A DNA stretch of 33,521 bases, from contig JANQKZ010000012.1 of assembly GCA_028280845.1 (NCBI GenBank), forward strand, positions 1 to 33,521. The letters are read 5' to 3'. Each line of letters starts with the position of its first letter. Position 1 is the first letter of the stretch. The translations under genes and the position numbers were made by a program. The stretch comes from Opitutales bacterium (GTDB lineage Bacteria > Verrucomicrobiota > Verrucomicrobiia > Opitutales > JABSRG01). The notes beneath the pieces were generated by a model. The model was not told where the DNA came from, searched no databases, and saw only the letters and a list, made by a program, of their open reading frames with translations. Below are positions 7,884 to 15,648 of the stretch, one piece after another.

Positions 7884-8753
7884 ATGAATCGATCCCTGTC
7901 TCTCCTCCTGTCCAGCCTGGCCTATTCCTTCTTCCTCGGCGGCTCTCTCCTCGACGCAGAGCCTGTCCCCAAGTTGGTTCTCCTCTGGGAAACCGAGCCC
8001 ATCTTCAGCTACCCGGAATGCGCCGTCTATGACCCCGAGCAGGAGGTGGTCTACATCAGCAACATAGGCGAGACGCCCAAGGATGTGCCCCCCAACGGCG
8101 ACGGATTTGTCTCCGTGATGAACCTCGACGGATCTGTCAAAACCCTGAAGTGGATTCAGGACCTCAATGATCCCAAGGGCATGGATATCTGGAAGGACAC
8201 GCTTTGGGTGAATGATCGCGACGCCATTGTCGAAGTCGATATCCCAAAGGATCAGGTTCAGCAGCGCCATGAGCTTGATGACGTAGTCTTCCTCAACGAC
8301 ATCGGGGTCGGCCCCCGAGGGCAGATCTATTCTAATGATGCCGACGGGCACAAAGTCCTGGCTTTTAAGAATGGCACATGGGACGTCTTTTGGGAGGACC
8401 CCGATGAGGGACGCCCGAACGGAGTCTGGGTGGAAGAGGACCGCATCCTCCTCGCTATGAACTGGTCCCACCAACTGATTTCCATGGACACCAAGACGAT
8501 GGAGCAGACCGTCCTCCTCGACAACATTGGCGCTGCCGATGGCATCGAACCGGTTGGCAACGGCGGTTATCTCATCACCGACTACCTGGGCCAGGTCTTT
8601 TATCTTTCTCCCAGTGGGAAAGGAACCGTCCTCCTCGACTCCCGCGGGGAGCAACACACCGCAGACCTGGAGTATATCCCGGACCAACAGCTCGTCATCA
8701 TCCCCCGGCACAAAAACCATACGGTAGCCGCCTACCGACTAAACTGGGATTGA
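7884..8753 (+). CDS. Secreted SMP-30/gluconolactonase-like beta-propeller
   Basis: The ATG at 7884 is preferred over one 48 bp upstream because it begins a clean signal peptide (MNRSLSLLLSSLAYSFF, cut near LLDAEP). The mature part of about 260 residues is a six-bladed propeller of the SMP-30 type: PECAVYDPEQEVVYISNI, DPKGMDIWKDTLWVND, LNDIGVGPRGQIYSND, PNGVWVEEDRILLAMNW, ADGIEPVGNGGYLITDYLGQ and LEYIPDQQLVIIPRH. Blades carry Asn/Asp pairs typical of a divalent-metal site (ND, NG, DG). The reaction is unknown; relatives hydrolyse sugar lactones, others are structural. It is a lone gene followed by a repeat cluster. Confidence 0.72.
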   Translation: MNRSLSLLLSSLAYSFFLGGSLLDAEPVPKLVLLWETEPIFSYPECAVYDPEQEVVYISNIGETPKDVPPNGDGFVSVMNLDGSVKTLKWIQDLNDPKGMDIWKDTLWVNDRDAIVEVDIPKDQVQQRHELDDVVFLNDIGVGPRGQIYSNDADGHKVLAFKNGTWDVFWEDPDEGRPNGVWVEEDRILLAMNWSHQLISMDTKTMEQTVLLDNIGAADGIEPVGNGGYLITDYLGQVFYLSPSGKGTVLLDSRGEQHTADLEYIPDQQLVIIPRHKNHTVAAYRLNWD

Positions 8754-8771
8754 TCAAAAAGAAGGAATCAG

Positions 8772-8799
8772 GGGAGGGCTGCCTGGTATGCGGCCGGGA
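8772..8799 (+). repeat. REP-like hairpin repeat, copy 1
   Basis: This copy starts GGGAGGGC and folds as GGCTGC / GCGGCC around a 7-nt loop containing TGGTA, then GGGA. One U-G type pair is present in the stem. It lies 18 bp after the SMP-30-like gene stop. Confidence 0.65.
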
Positions 8800-8852
8800 T
8801 GCGCCAGTAGCATATGGGCCATTTCATGCTGTCGGGCCCAACCATGAAAAAA

Positions 8853-8878
8853 CCGGCGGGATACCATCCCGCCCTCCC
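8853..8878 (-). repeat. REP-like hairpin repeat, copy 2 (inverted)
   Basis: On the minus strand this reads GGGAGGGCGGGA-TGGTA-TCCCGCCGG in two parts: a GGCGGGA/TCCCGCC stem with loop TGGTA. Head, loop and position match copy 1, but three stem pairs are different and paired. A 7-bp hairpin TTTCATG/CATGAAA (8822-8828/8843-8849) fills the space between copies 1 and 2. Confidence 0.7.
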
Positions 8879-8904
8879 GATTCGGATTTTCTTGCGATGT
8901 CAAC

Positions 8905-8924
8905 GCGGACGGTAGCCGCCCTCC
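8905..8924 (-). repeat. Possible degenerate REP-like copy
   Basis: GCGG-ACGGTAG-CCGC followed by CCTCC has the same shape (4-bp stem, 7-nt loop, pyrimidine tail) as the inverted copies but a different loop. It is listed as a possible decayed member. Confidence 0.3.
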
Positions 8925-8953
8925 ATACAGCATCGGTCGTAGGGAACCTCCTT

Positions 8954-8981
8954 GGGAGGGCTGCATGGTATGCAGCCGGGA
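8954..8981 (+). repeat. REP-like hairpin repeat, copy 3
   Basis: Starts GGGAGGGC, stem GGCTGCA/TGCAGCC (7 bp, perfect), loop TGGTA, ends GGGA. It is the cleanest direct copy and differs from copy 1 at two positions. Confidence 0.7.
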
Positions 8982-9089
8982 GGCCTTTATTCTTCGGAAC
9001 CCGGCGAACGGGGCTATACGGCTTGCCCAATTTACATGGCAGAGGTTTCCAGTGGCTCGCCATACCCTTCAAGGCTGCGAACAGTTTGA

Positions 9090-9114
9090 CGGCGGGATAC
9101 CATCCCGCCCTCCC
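9090..9114 (-). repeat. REP-like hairpin repeat, copy 4 (inverted)
   Basis: Same as copy 2 over 25 bp: stem GGCGGGA/TCCCGCC, loop TGGTA, head GGGAGGGC on the minus strand. The gene-free stretch 8754-9177 otherwise holds no credible coding frame. Confidence 0.7.
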
Positions 9115-9177
9115 TGAAGAAAGTCTACCCAACAGTCCTCAGATCTGCGTCCGTCCGTGTCCATCCGTGGTCAAATC

Positions 9178-10575
9178 TCACATCTCAAAAAACACCTTCG
9201 CGTTCCCATAGCAGATGCGCTTTACCATATCGCCGACAAGTTCGTCATCATTGGGGAGGAGGCCCTGCTCCATATCATCCCCAAGCAGATTGCATAGGAC
9301 CCGGCGAAAATACTCATGGCGGCAGTAGCTCATGAAACTGCGACTGTCAGTCAGCATACCAACGAAATGGGAGAGGAGGCCATTGTTGGAGAGGGCATTC
9401 ATCTGCCACTCCATCGCTTCCTTCTGGTCGAGGAACCACCACCCGCTGCCAAATTGAATCTTCCCGGCGAGGCTGCCGTCCTGGAAGTTCCCGATCATCG
9501 TAGCAAAGAGATAGTTATCAGCCGGATTCAGGTTGTAGATGATTGTCTTGGGGAGCGCCTTGGCTACTTCTAAGGAATCGAGGAACTGCTGGCATTTCCG
9601 CGCCTGGGCAAAGTCCCCGATCGAATCAAACCCGGTATCAGGCCCAAGGTTGGCGAACTTCCGTGTATTGTTATTGCGCATACAACCCAAATGGAGCTGC
9701 ATGACCCACCCCTTCTCCGCATTCCATTGTCCGACTTCCCGCATCAGGTAGAAGGCAAACTGCTCTTTCTCTTCCGGGCTGGCCGCAGTCCCACTGAGGG
9801 CACGGGCATAAATTCGTCCAGCAGTTTCCTCGTCACACTTGGCAAAGTAACACCGCTCCAACCCATGATCCGAGGCGCGGCCTCCCACCGCATGAAAGGC
9901 GTCATGGCGCTGCCGGAGGGCGCTCATAAACGCGGGAAAGGTCCCAATGGGCTGACCACTGGTTTCGGCTAACCGCGTGCACCAGGTCAGGAAACTGGCA
10001 GGGTCATCCACCTGCATGGCCTTATCCGGGCGAAAAGTCGGGATTACCCGGGTACCGATTCCCAAGAGCTGAATGGCCTCGTGATGGACCAATGGATCCG
10101 CCGGATCATCCGTTGTTCCCACCAGCGCCACCTTAAATCGATCCAGGATCTTGTGCGCTTCAAAGTCGCCCTCATCAAACTGGGCCTGGGCCCGGTCCCA
10201 GATGGCCTGGGCGTTATCCTCATGAATCAGGAGATCTATATCGAAATAGCGTTTCAACTCGAGGTGCGACCAGTGGTAGAGCGGGTTGCGCAACGCGGCC
10301 GGCACTGTTCGGCAAAAAGCCATGAATTTATCATAGGGTTTAGCATCCCCGGTGCAGTATTGCTCTGGCACGCCGTTGGTCCGCATGGCGCGCCACTTGT
10401 AATGATCGCCTTCAAGCCAGATATCAAACAGGTTTAGAAAGCGTCGATTCCTCGCCACATCTTCAGGAGGAAGATGGCAGTGATAATCAAAAATGGGTTC
10501 ATCTTTGGCATAGGTATGATAGAGCCGGCGCGCAGCTTCCGTCTGCAACAGAAAATCGTCCGTGATGAATGACAT
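9178..10575 (-). CDS. uxaC: Uronate isomerase
   Basis: Glucuronate/galacturonate isomerase interconverts D-glucuronate with D-fructuronate and D-galacturonate with D-tagaturonate, the first cytoplasmic step of hexuronate breakdown. The start at 10575 (MSFITDDFLLQTEAARRLYH) is chosen over an upstream extension because AAAGGAGG precedes it and it gives 465 residues, close to the usual 470. FDYHCHLPPEDVA shows the metal-binding H32-x-H34 of the amidohydrolase fold. Other family stretches are WLEGDHYKWRAMRTNGV, LGTRVIPTFRPDKA-type (here IGTRVIPTFRPDKA), MQLHLGCMRNNNT and MLTDSRSFMSYCRHEYFRR. It is the last gene of a minus-strand cluster with a TRAP transporter and a PP2C phosphatase, which supports a uronate role for the transporter. 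Confidence 0.95.
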   Translation of the reverse strand: MSFITDDFLLQTEAARRLYHTYAKDEPIFDYHCHLPPEDVARNRRFLNLFDIWLEGDHYKWRAMRTNGVPEQYCTGDAKPYDKFMAFCRTVPAALRNPLYHWSHLELKRYFDIDLLIHEDNAQAIWDRAQAQFDEGDFEAHKILDRFKVALVGTTDDPADPLVHHEAIQLLGIGTRVIPTFRPDKAMQVDDPASFLTWCTRLAETSGQPIGTFPAFMSALRQRHDAFHAVGGRASDHGLERCYFAKCDEETAGRIYARALSGTAASPEEKEQFAFYLMREVGQWNAEKGWVMQLHLGCMRNNNTRKFANLGPDTGFDSIGDFAQARKCQQFLDSLEVAKALPKTIIYNLNPADNYLFATMIGNFQDGSLAGKIQFGSGWWFLDQKEAMEWQMNALSNNGLLSHFVGMLTDSRSFMSYCRHEYFRRVLCNLLGDDMEQGLLPNDDELVGDMVKRICYGNAKVFFEM

Positions 10576-10645
10576 AGTCCTCCTTTTGGGTTGAATCGTG
10601 GGTTGTGGAGAATGAAATGAGGTAAGAAACGCGAGTGGCTGGAAT

Positions 10646-12412
10646 CTACTTGGGCCGAATGGCAACAGCCAGCATGCAGATGTCATCATCCAATTCATTG
10701 TCATGACAAAAATGATCCAGGGCCTGGGACACTGCTGAAATATATCCCGAGGGCGTGCTGGGAGCATGCTGGGTTAGGGCTTTGCTTAAACCCTGGATCC
10801 CAAACTCCTGCTCGTCCGGGTCTTCGGCTTCGATGATCCCATCGGTAAAGAGAAAGAGATCCGCCGCGGCCGGAAGCTCCACCGAGCCTTCCGTGTAGGC
10901 GCTGGATACTTCCAGCCCAAGGGCACTCCCGATCCCATCCTTGGGAAGCGATTCTACCGCCCCCTTCCCGCCGCGGTGGATCCCGATCAAAGGATAGGGA
11001 TGCCCCGCATTGGCAAAGCGGATTAAGCCGACCTCCAAATCGATAACGAGGTAGGCGGCGGTCACAAAGCGAGGGAAATTTGGCTCATTCGCCAGGGTCG
11101 TGAGCTTCTCATTAAGAAAACCGAGTAGCGCCACGGGATTATCCAGATGCTCCGGAGCTTCCAGAATAAGGCCTCGGATCAGCATGGTCACGAGAGCTGC
11201 TTTGACCCCATGGCCCATGACATCGCAAATGATGATTCCCAGATGATTATCATCTATAGGAACCAGGAAAAAGAAATCGCCCGCCAAATGATGACTGGGC
11301 TCATATATAAAACGGGCCTCCACATCCCAATGTGTTCCGCTCAAGCAGAAGTCCCCGTTTTGGCCGAAATTGGTCGATAACAGCTTTTCCTGCAGTTGGC
11401 GGGCTACCCAAAGCTCAGCCTCCATCTGCTGGTTCTTCTGCAACAAGGCCGCCTGAGCGATTTGCGCCCGGTGTTCAGCCTCTTTCTGCTTGGAGACGTC
11501 CAGCGTCATCCCGACCAAACCGATGACCGCTCCCTGCGGATTCTTGAGAGGAACCTTGGAGGTCAGGATCCAGCGCCCGCCCTGCAGGGGGCTCTCATCG
11601 TAATCGATGCGATCGCGAATGGCCTCGGCCTTGTCCATAAGCTGAATGTCTTCCGCCTCTATCCGTAACACACGATCGCCCTCCAGGAAGTCGGAAAGCT
11701 TTTTGCCTTGAGACGCCCCGCGTGTCTCGATGCCCAGACGCTTTTTATACTCATCATTGATGAGCAGGTAGCGACCGTCTCGATCTCGCACGAACACTCG
11801 ACAGGGCAGGATCTGGATAATCGTCTCCAGTAAGGTCTTTTGCCGATCTACCTCCATTTCCGCCCGCTTCTTATCCGTCACGTTGCGCGACAGACCAAAG
11901 GTCCCAATGATTTCCCCTGTCTCGTCGTGAAGGGGAAGCTTGGACGTGATATCCCAGGACTCACTCCCATCCTGTTGGAAATGGTGTTCTTCGTAAAAGT
12001 AATGCCCCTCACCGGTCCGGATAATATCCTGCTCGTCTCGATACTTGGCCGCGGCAAATTCCTCCTGGAAAAAATCAAAGTCCGACTTCCCCACCGCCTC
12101 TGCTGGTTCCGTGACCCCCAGGTGGATCGCCTGGGCATGATTGACCAGGGTAAACCGGCTTTGAAGGTCTTTGAAATATACATAATCCGGCAACAGGTCC
12201 ATGAGCTGCTGGAAGTAAAGCTCATTGCGCTTATCCAGAGACTCCTTTGCCTCCATGCCATCCGTATGTCCCAGCTCGTAGGCAAATTGGATGACCTTTC
12301 GCAACTTCCCGGATGACACGGATACCTCGGTTTCCGACATATCATCCAAGTCTACGCCAAGGAGACTGATAACTCGATCCGCTAGGGCCTGTCTGGATTT
12401 ATCAACTAGCAC
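10646..12412 (-). CDS. PAS-PAS-PP2C (SpoIIE/RsbU-type) serine phosphatase
   Basis: This 588-residue cytoplasmic protein should dephosphorylate an anti-sigma antagonist or similar phospho-serine protein. Two PAS domains lie at about 64-180 (LMDLLPDYVYFKDLQSRF) and 190-312 (IIQILPCRVFVRDRDGRYLL), each closed by a PAC-like segment (GTFGLSRNVTD, GLVGMTLDVS). A short coiled coil follows at about 312-345, then the phosphatase domain at 360-586. Metal-binding motifs are visible: AGDFFF near 377-382, CDVMGHG 396-402, FTDGIIEA from 522 and DDDICMLAV from 575. The start codon would be GTG at 12412; an ATG at 12340 is an alternative. It sits between dctM (63 bp upstream) and uxaC (70 bp downstream), so its input may be linked to uronate supply. 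No kinase or STAS partner is in the window. Confidence 0.85.
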   Translation of the reverse strand: MLVDKSRQALADRVISLLGVDLDDMSETEVSVSSGKLRKVIQFAYELGHTDGMEAKESLDKRNELYFQQLMDLLPDYVYFKDLQSRFTLVNHAQAIHLGVTEPAEAVGKSDFDFFQEEFAAAKYRDEQDIIRTGEGHYFYEEHHFQQDGSESWDITSKLPLHDETGEIIGTFGLSRNVTDKKRAEMEVDRQKTLLETIIQILPCRVFVRDRDGRYLLINDEYKKRLGIETRGASQGKKLSDFLEGDRVLRIEAEDIQLMDKAEAIRDRIDYDESPLQGGRWILTSKVPLKNPQGAVIGLVGMTLDVSKQKEAEHRAQIAQAALLQKNQQMEAELWVARQLQEKLLSTNFGQNGDFCLSGTHWDVEARFIYEPSHHLAGDFFFLVPIDDNHLGIIICDVMGHGVKAALVTMLIRGLILEAPEHLDNPVALLGFLNEKLTTLANEPNFPRFVTAAYLVIDLEVGLIRFANAGHPYPLIGIHRGGKGAVESLPKDGIGSALGLEVSSAYTEGSVELPAAADLFLFTDGIIEAEDPDEQEFGIQGLSKALTQHAPSTPSGYISAVSQALDHFCHDNELDDDICMLAVAIRPK

Positions 12413-12448
12413 AAAATGGGTATCTTAGAATTCCTCAATGCAAAGGCA

Positions 12449-12461
12449 ATGCCGACGGCAT
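12449..12461. promoter_or_regulatory. Short palindrome between dctM and the phosphatase gene
   Basis: ATGCCG-A-CGGCAT is a perfect 13-bp palindrome in the 63-bp gap. The central spacer is too short for an RNA hairpin, so if functional it would be a protein-binding site. It could be chance. Confidence 0.25.
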
Positions 12462-12475
12462 CGATGTGAATAATT

Positions 12476-13768
12476 TTACAACCCAAATAATTGGGGCAGC
12501 GCGAGGGAAATGGCAGGCACATAAGTGATTAACAGTAAAGCAATCACCATCGCTACGAACATGGGCATAAGCGGTTTGATCATCTTCGCAATGGTCGTGT
12601 TCCCTACACTACAGCCGACAAACAAACAGGTGCCAACCGGCGGTGTGCACAAGCCGATACACAGGTTGGCAATCATCACGATTCCAAAATGGACGGGATC
12701 CATCCCCAGATTGATCACGACGGGCAAAAAGATGGGCGTGAAGATCAGCACCGCAGCCGTCATGTCCATGAAGATCCCAACAATCAGCAGCAGCACATTA
12801 ATGATCAACAGGATGACAATGGGATTCTCCGAAATCGACAACAACGCCTGACTCACACTCTGGGGCACTTGCTCATAAGTCAGAATCCAGCTCATCGCCT
12901 GACTTGCCCCAACCATCAGCATGACCACAGCCGTCGTTTTGGCCGCCCGCAACACGATGCGTGAGATATCTTTTATTTTCACCTCCCGGTAGATCACGGT
13001 ACCCAGGATAAAGGCATAGGCCACGGCAACCGCCGACGCTTCAGTGGCCGAAAAAATTCCTTTCAGGATACCGCCCAGCACGATAATGATCAGCATCAGG
13101 CTGGGCAGCGCGGAGCCAAACCCGACCAGGACTTCTTTGACCGAAGCCACCTTTCCCGCTCCGACATCCTCTTTGCGAACCAGAAAAAAGCAGGCGATCA
13201 TGATAAAGGATCCCATAATGATGCCCGGCAGCACTCCCGCGAGGAAGAGCGCCGCGACCGACACATTGCCCGCCACCACAGCAAATACGATCATGACATT
13301 GCTCGGCGGGATCAACAGTCCGGTCGTGGCCGATGTCGTGGTCACCGCAACGCTGAACTCCCGGCCATACTTCTTCTCCTCCATCCCCGGAATCATGGCC
13401 GATCCAATCGAACTGACCGCCGCGGCGGCCGAACCCGAGATCGCTCCAAACAACATACAGGTGATGGTATTGACATAGGCTAGCCCCCCATGGAAGCGGC
13501 CGACGACGGAGTTGGCGAAATCCATCAACCGCCGGGCCATCCCACCCTCGCCCATCAGCACGCCAGACAGGATAAAAAAGGGAATGGCCAGGAGGGGAAA
13601 CTTCCCGATGCCCGTGGACAATCGCTGCGCCGTGATATAGGCCGAGGGCACTTCTCCCAGGGAAAAAATCGTCACAAAACTGGCTAATCCGATACAAATC
13701 GCGATCGGCACATTGATGACCAACAAGGCGAAAAAGAAAATCAGGATAATGAGTACTTGGGGGTCCAT
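12476..13768 (-). CDS. dctM: TRAP transporter large membrane subunit DctM
   Basis: The 430-residue protein is the large permease of a tripartite ATP-independent periplasmic transporter, which uses the sodium or proton gradient to import organic acids. About twelve hydrophobic helices are present. Family stretches include LLAIPFFILSGVLMGEGGMARRLMDFA (cited in part), GFHGGLAYVN-like FHGGLAYVNTITCMLFGAISGSAAA, LLIPPSNVMIVFAVVAG, and GLCTPPVGTCLFVGC. Length is standard. It is preceded on its strand by dctQ after a 100-bp AT-rich gap, longer than the 3-bp dctP-dctQ gap. With uxaC two genes downstream, the likely substrates are hexuronates; this is inferred from context. Confidence 0.93.
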   Translation of the reverse strand: MDPQVLIILIFFFALLVINVPIAICIGLASFVTIFSLGEVPSAYITAQRLSTGIGKFPLLAIPFFILSGVLMGEGGMARRLMDFANSVVGRFHGGLAYVNTITCMLFGAISGSAAAAVSSIGSAMIPGMEEKKYGREFSVAVTTTSATTGLLIPPSNVMIVFAVVAGNVSVAALFLAGVLPGIIMGSFIMIACFFLVRKEDVGAGKVASVKEVLVGFGSALPSLMLIIIVLGGILKGIFSATEASAVAVAYAFILGTVIYREVKIKDISRIVLRAAKTTAVVMLMVGASQAMSWILTYEQVPQSVSQALLSISENPIVILLIINVLLLIVGIFMDMTAAVLIFTPIFLPVVINLGMDPVHFGIVMIANLCIGLCTPPVGTCLFVGCSVGNTTIAKMIKPLMPMFVAMVIALLLITYVPAISLALPQLFGL

Positions 13769-13868
13769 ATCGTAATTAAAAATTGAAAACTAAAAAATTA
13801 ACGAAGAGCCCTCGTAACGTCCGTTTGTGAGAAGATTTCAAATCTGTAATGTCGAATATGAAATCCAT

Positions 13869-14396
13869 TCAATCCTCCAAGCCGTAGAGTTCATGCCCCT
13901 TCTGGGCGGGATGCTTACCGGTGAATAGCTCGATCAGGTGCTCCAACCCGAAGAGGACGAAGAACACTCCACTGATCGGAACAACGGTGTAAATATAGCC
14001 CACCTTCCAGCCGAGCGCCGGGCTGATCTGTCCCGCTTCAAGGGTCCGGGCTACAAGCACTCCTCCCCCATAGATCAGGCAGATGACAGCGAAGGCCAGA
14101 ACGACGAATTCCACGAAAATCGCGGCCCATTTCTGCGCCACCGGGTCAAGTTTCCCCACAAAGTAATCCACCCCCAGGTGGCCGTTCTCCTCAAAGGTCA
14201 CCGCCGCGCCCAAGAGCGATACCCAGATGAGCAAATAAATGGCGAGCTCCTCCGTCCACCGGCTTTGAGACCCCAGGACATATCGGGAAAAGACCCCCCA
14301 CAACACATCGAGGGTCAACACAATGAAGGCCACCACCAATACAATCTCCAGGGACCGTACGAGTATATTTCGGATATGTTGGAGTGAACGATGCAT
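13869..14396 (-). CDS. dctQ: TRAP transporter small membrane subunit DctQ
   Basis: A 175-residue four-helix protein of the DctQ family. Recognisable parts are VLTLDVLWGVFSRYVLG, RWTEELAIYLLIWVSLLGAAV and EENGHLGVDYFVGKL, in the order expected for the small TRAP subunit, which pairs with DctM in the inner membrane. It starts 3 bp after the dctP stop, showing tight translational coupling. Confidence 0.92.
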   Translation of the reverse strand: MHRSLQHIRNILVRSLEIVLVVAFIVLTLDVLWGVFSRYVLGSQSRWTEELAIYLLIWVSLLGAAVTFEENGHLGVDYFVGKLDPVAQKWAAIFVEFVVLAFAVICLIYGGGVLVARTLEAGQISPALGWKVGYIYTVVPISGVFFVLFGLEHLIELFTGKHPAQKGHELYGLED

Positions 14397-14399
14397 GGC

Positions 14400-15410
14400 T
14401 TATTCGACCGCTTGGATCCGTTCAATCAACTCGCCGATAGGAGTGCCCTTGTAAGACTCCAGCATGGGCCTGACCGCTTCCTGAAAAGGGGCTTTGTCCG
14501 GATAGTATATGGTCACCCCTTCCTTCTGCAGGTTGACCATACATTCCTCCACATACTCCTTCCAGATGACCCGTTGATACTCTACCGAGTCGTTGGCCGC
14601 CTCCGTAATCCACGCCTGCTGTTGGGGAGACAGCGAAGACCAGATTTGCTCACTGAACATGACGATGTCCGGAATCCTCGAGTGTTCATCCAGGCTGTAA
14701 TGCTTGGCCACCTCCCAGTGCCGGCTGTCATAGACACTCGGTGCATTGTTTTCCGCCCCATCCACCATTCCTTGCTGGAGCGCCGTGTAGAGCTCACCAA
14801 ACGGTATCGGTGTAGCTGAGCCTCCCATCGTGTCGATCATGTCCATCGAAGTTTTGCTCCGCATTACACGAATCTTCAACCCTTCCAGATCAGCCGGGGT
14901 CAGGACCGGCGCATCAACCGTGTAAAAGCTCCGCGCTCCTGAGTCGTAATAGCATAAACCGTGAATCCCCACATCTTTGCCTTTCAGCAGCATTTCCTGG
15001 CCAATCTCTCCCTTGAGGATTTTCCAGTAGTGCTCCTCATCACGAAAAAGATAAGGCAGGCTGAATACCCCCATTTCAGGAATAAACCCCTCCATCGGGG
15101 CGGAGCTGGTCTTGATCATGGCCAGTGCCCCCCGCTGTAACTGCTCAATGGTCTCCGTTTCACTCCCCAACTGCCCGCTGGGAAAGACCTGAATCTCCAC
15201 CGTACCCCCGGATAGCTCGTCCACGCGCTCGGCCATATACTCCATCGCTATATGCACCGGGGCAGCGGGGGGAAGCGTATGGGCTAACTTCAATACAGTC
15301 TTGCCCGCATTTCCTCCAGTATCCCGTATCAATACACTGAATACTGCAGTCGTCAGCACAGCGCCAACCGCTAAACCGAGCAACAGAAACGAAACGGATT
15401 TCTTATCCAT
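14400..15410 (-). CDS. dctP: TRAP transporter substrate-binding protein DctP
   Basis: The 336-residue protein has an N-terminal signal or anchor helix (KKSVSFLLLGLAVGAVLTTAVFSVL) and a DctP-type binding domain: LKLAHTLPPAAPVHIAMEYM, EIQVFPSGQLGSETETIEQL, MEGFIPEMGVFSLPYLFRD, and LEGLKIRVMRS, whose arginine normally holds the substrate carboxylate. GMVDGAENN fits the group of TRAP binding proteins that take sugar acids. It captures the substrate in the periplasm and delivers it to DctQM. It is first in the five-gene cluster ending with uxaC, so hexuronate is the probable ligand. Its promoter should lie in the divergent region up to 15648. Confidence 0.93.
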   Translation of the reverse strand: MDKKSVSFLLLGLAVGAVLTTAVFSVLIRDTGGNAGKTVLKLAHTLPPAAPVHIAMEYMAERVDELSGGTVEIQVFPSGQLGSETETIEQLQRGALAMIKTSSAPMEGFIPEMGVFSLPYLFRDEEHYWKILKGEIGQEMLLKGKDVGIHGLCYYDSGARSFYTVDAPVLTPADLEGLKIRVMRSKTSMDMIDTMGGSATPIPFGELYTALQQGMVDGAENNAPSVYDSRHWEVAKHYSLDEHSRIPDIVMFSEQIWSSLSPQQQAWITEAANDSVEYQRVIWKEYVEECMVNLQKEGVTIYYPDKAPFQEAVRPMLESYKGTPIGELIERIQAVE

Positions 15411-15424
15411 GATTTATAAAACTA

Positions 15425-15523
15425 ACACGTGTGGGGTCTTTCGCAATCCAAACTATTTTCTACCCCCTGTCCACCTTCAACGGAGGCTGCGGGAGAAAAA
15501 AGTAACTTTAGTATATCGCTAAA
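15425..15523. promoter_or_regulatory. Candidate operator sites in the dctP upstream region
   Basis: The 238-bp divergent region has an 8-bp palindrome ACACGTGT (15425-15432), 15 bp before dctP on its strand, and an inverted pair TTTAG/CTAAA (15507-15511/15519-15523) with a 7-bp spacer. Either could bind a regulator of the uronate cluster. No regulator gene is nearby and neither matches a site I can name. Confidence 0.25.
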
Positions 15524-15648
15524 TTAGCCATGAATGGATCCTTACCTCCTTTTTATAGGTTTATGCAATCCCTCACGACTTCTTTCTCGACCGTCTGGGC
15601 GGGGAATGGAAAATCCCTGCTAACCGTTATCCTCCTTCTCGCACCACA

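Noticed and set aside
7761-8720. Long minus-strand frame (319 codons) opposite the SMP-30-like gene
   Set aside because: It has no recognisable domain and lies antisense to a gene with signal peptide and clear propeller repeats; it is a shadow of that gene's codon use.
9149-9172. Short CCGT-rich run before the uxaC stop
   Set aside because: Too short and irregular to call a tandem repeat.
8750-9211. Plus-strand frame of 153 codons over the REP-like cluster
   Set aside because: Most of it is repeat sequence and it overlaps the end of uxaC; no domain is visible.
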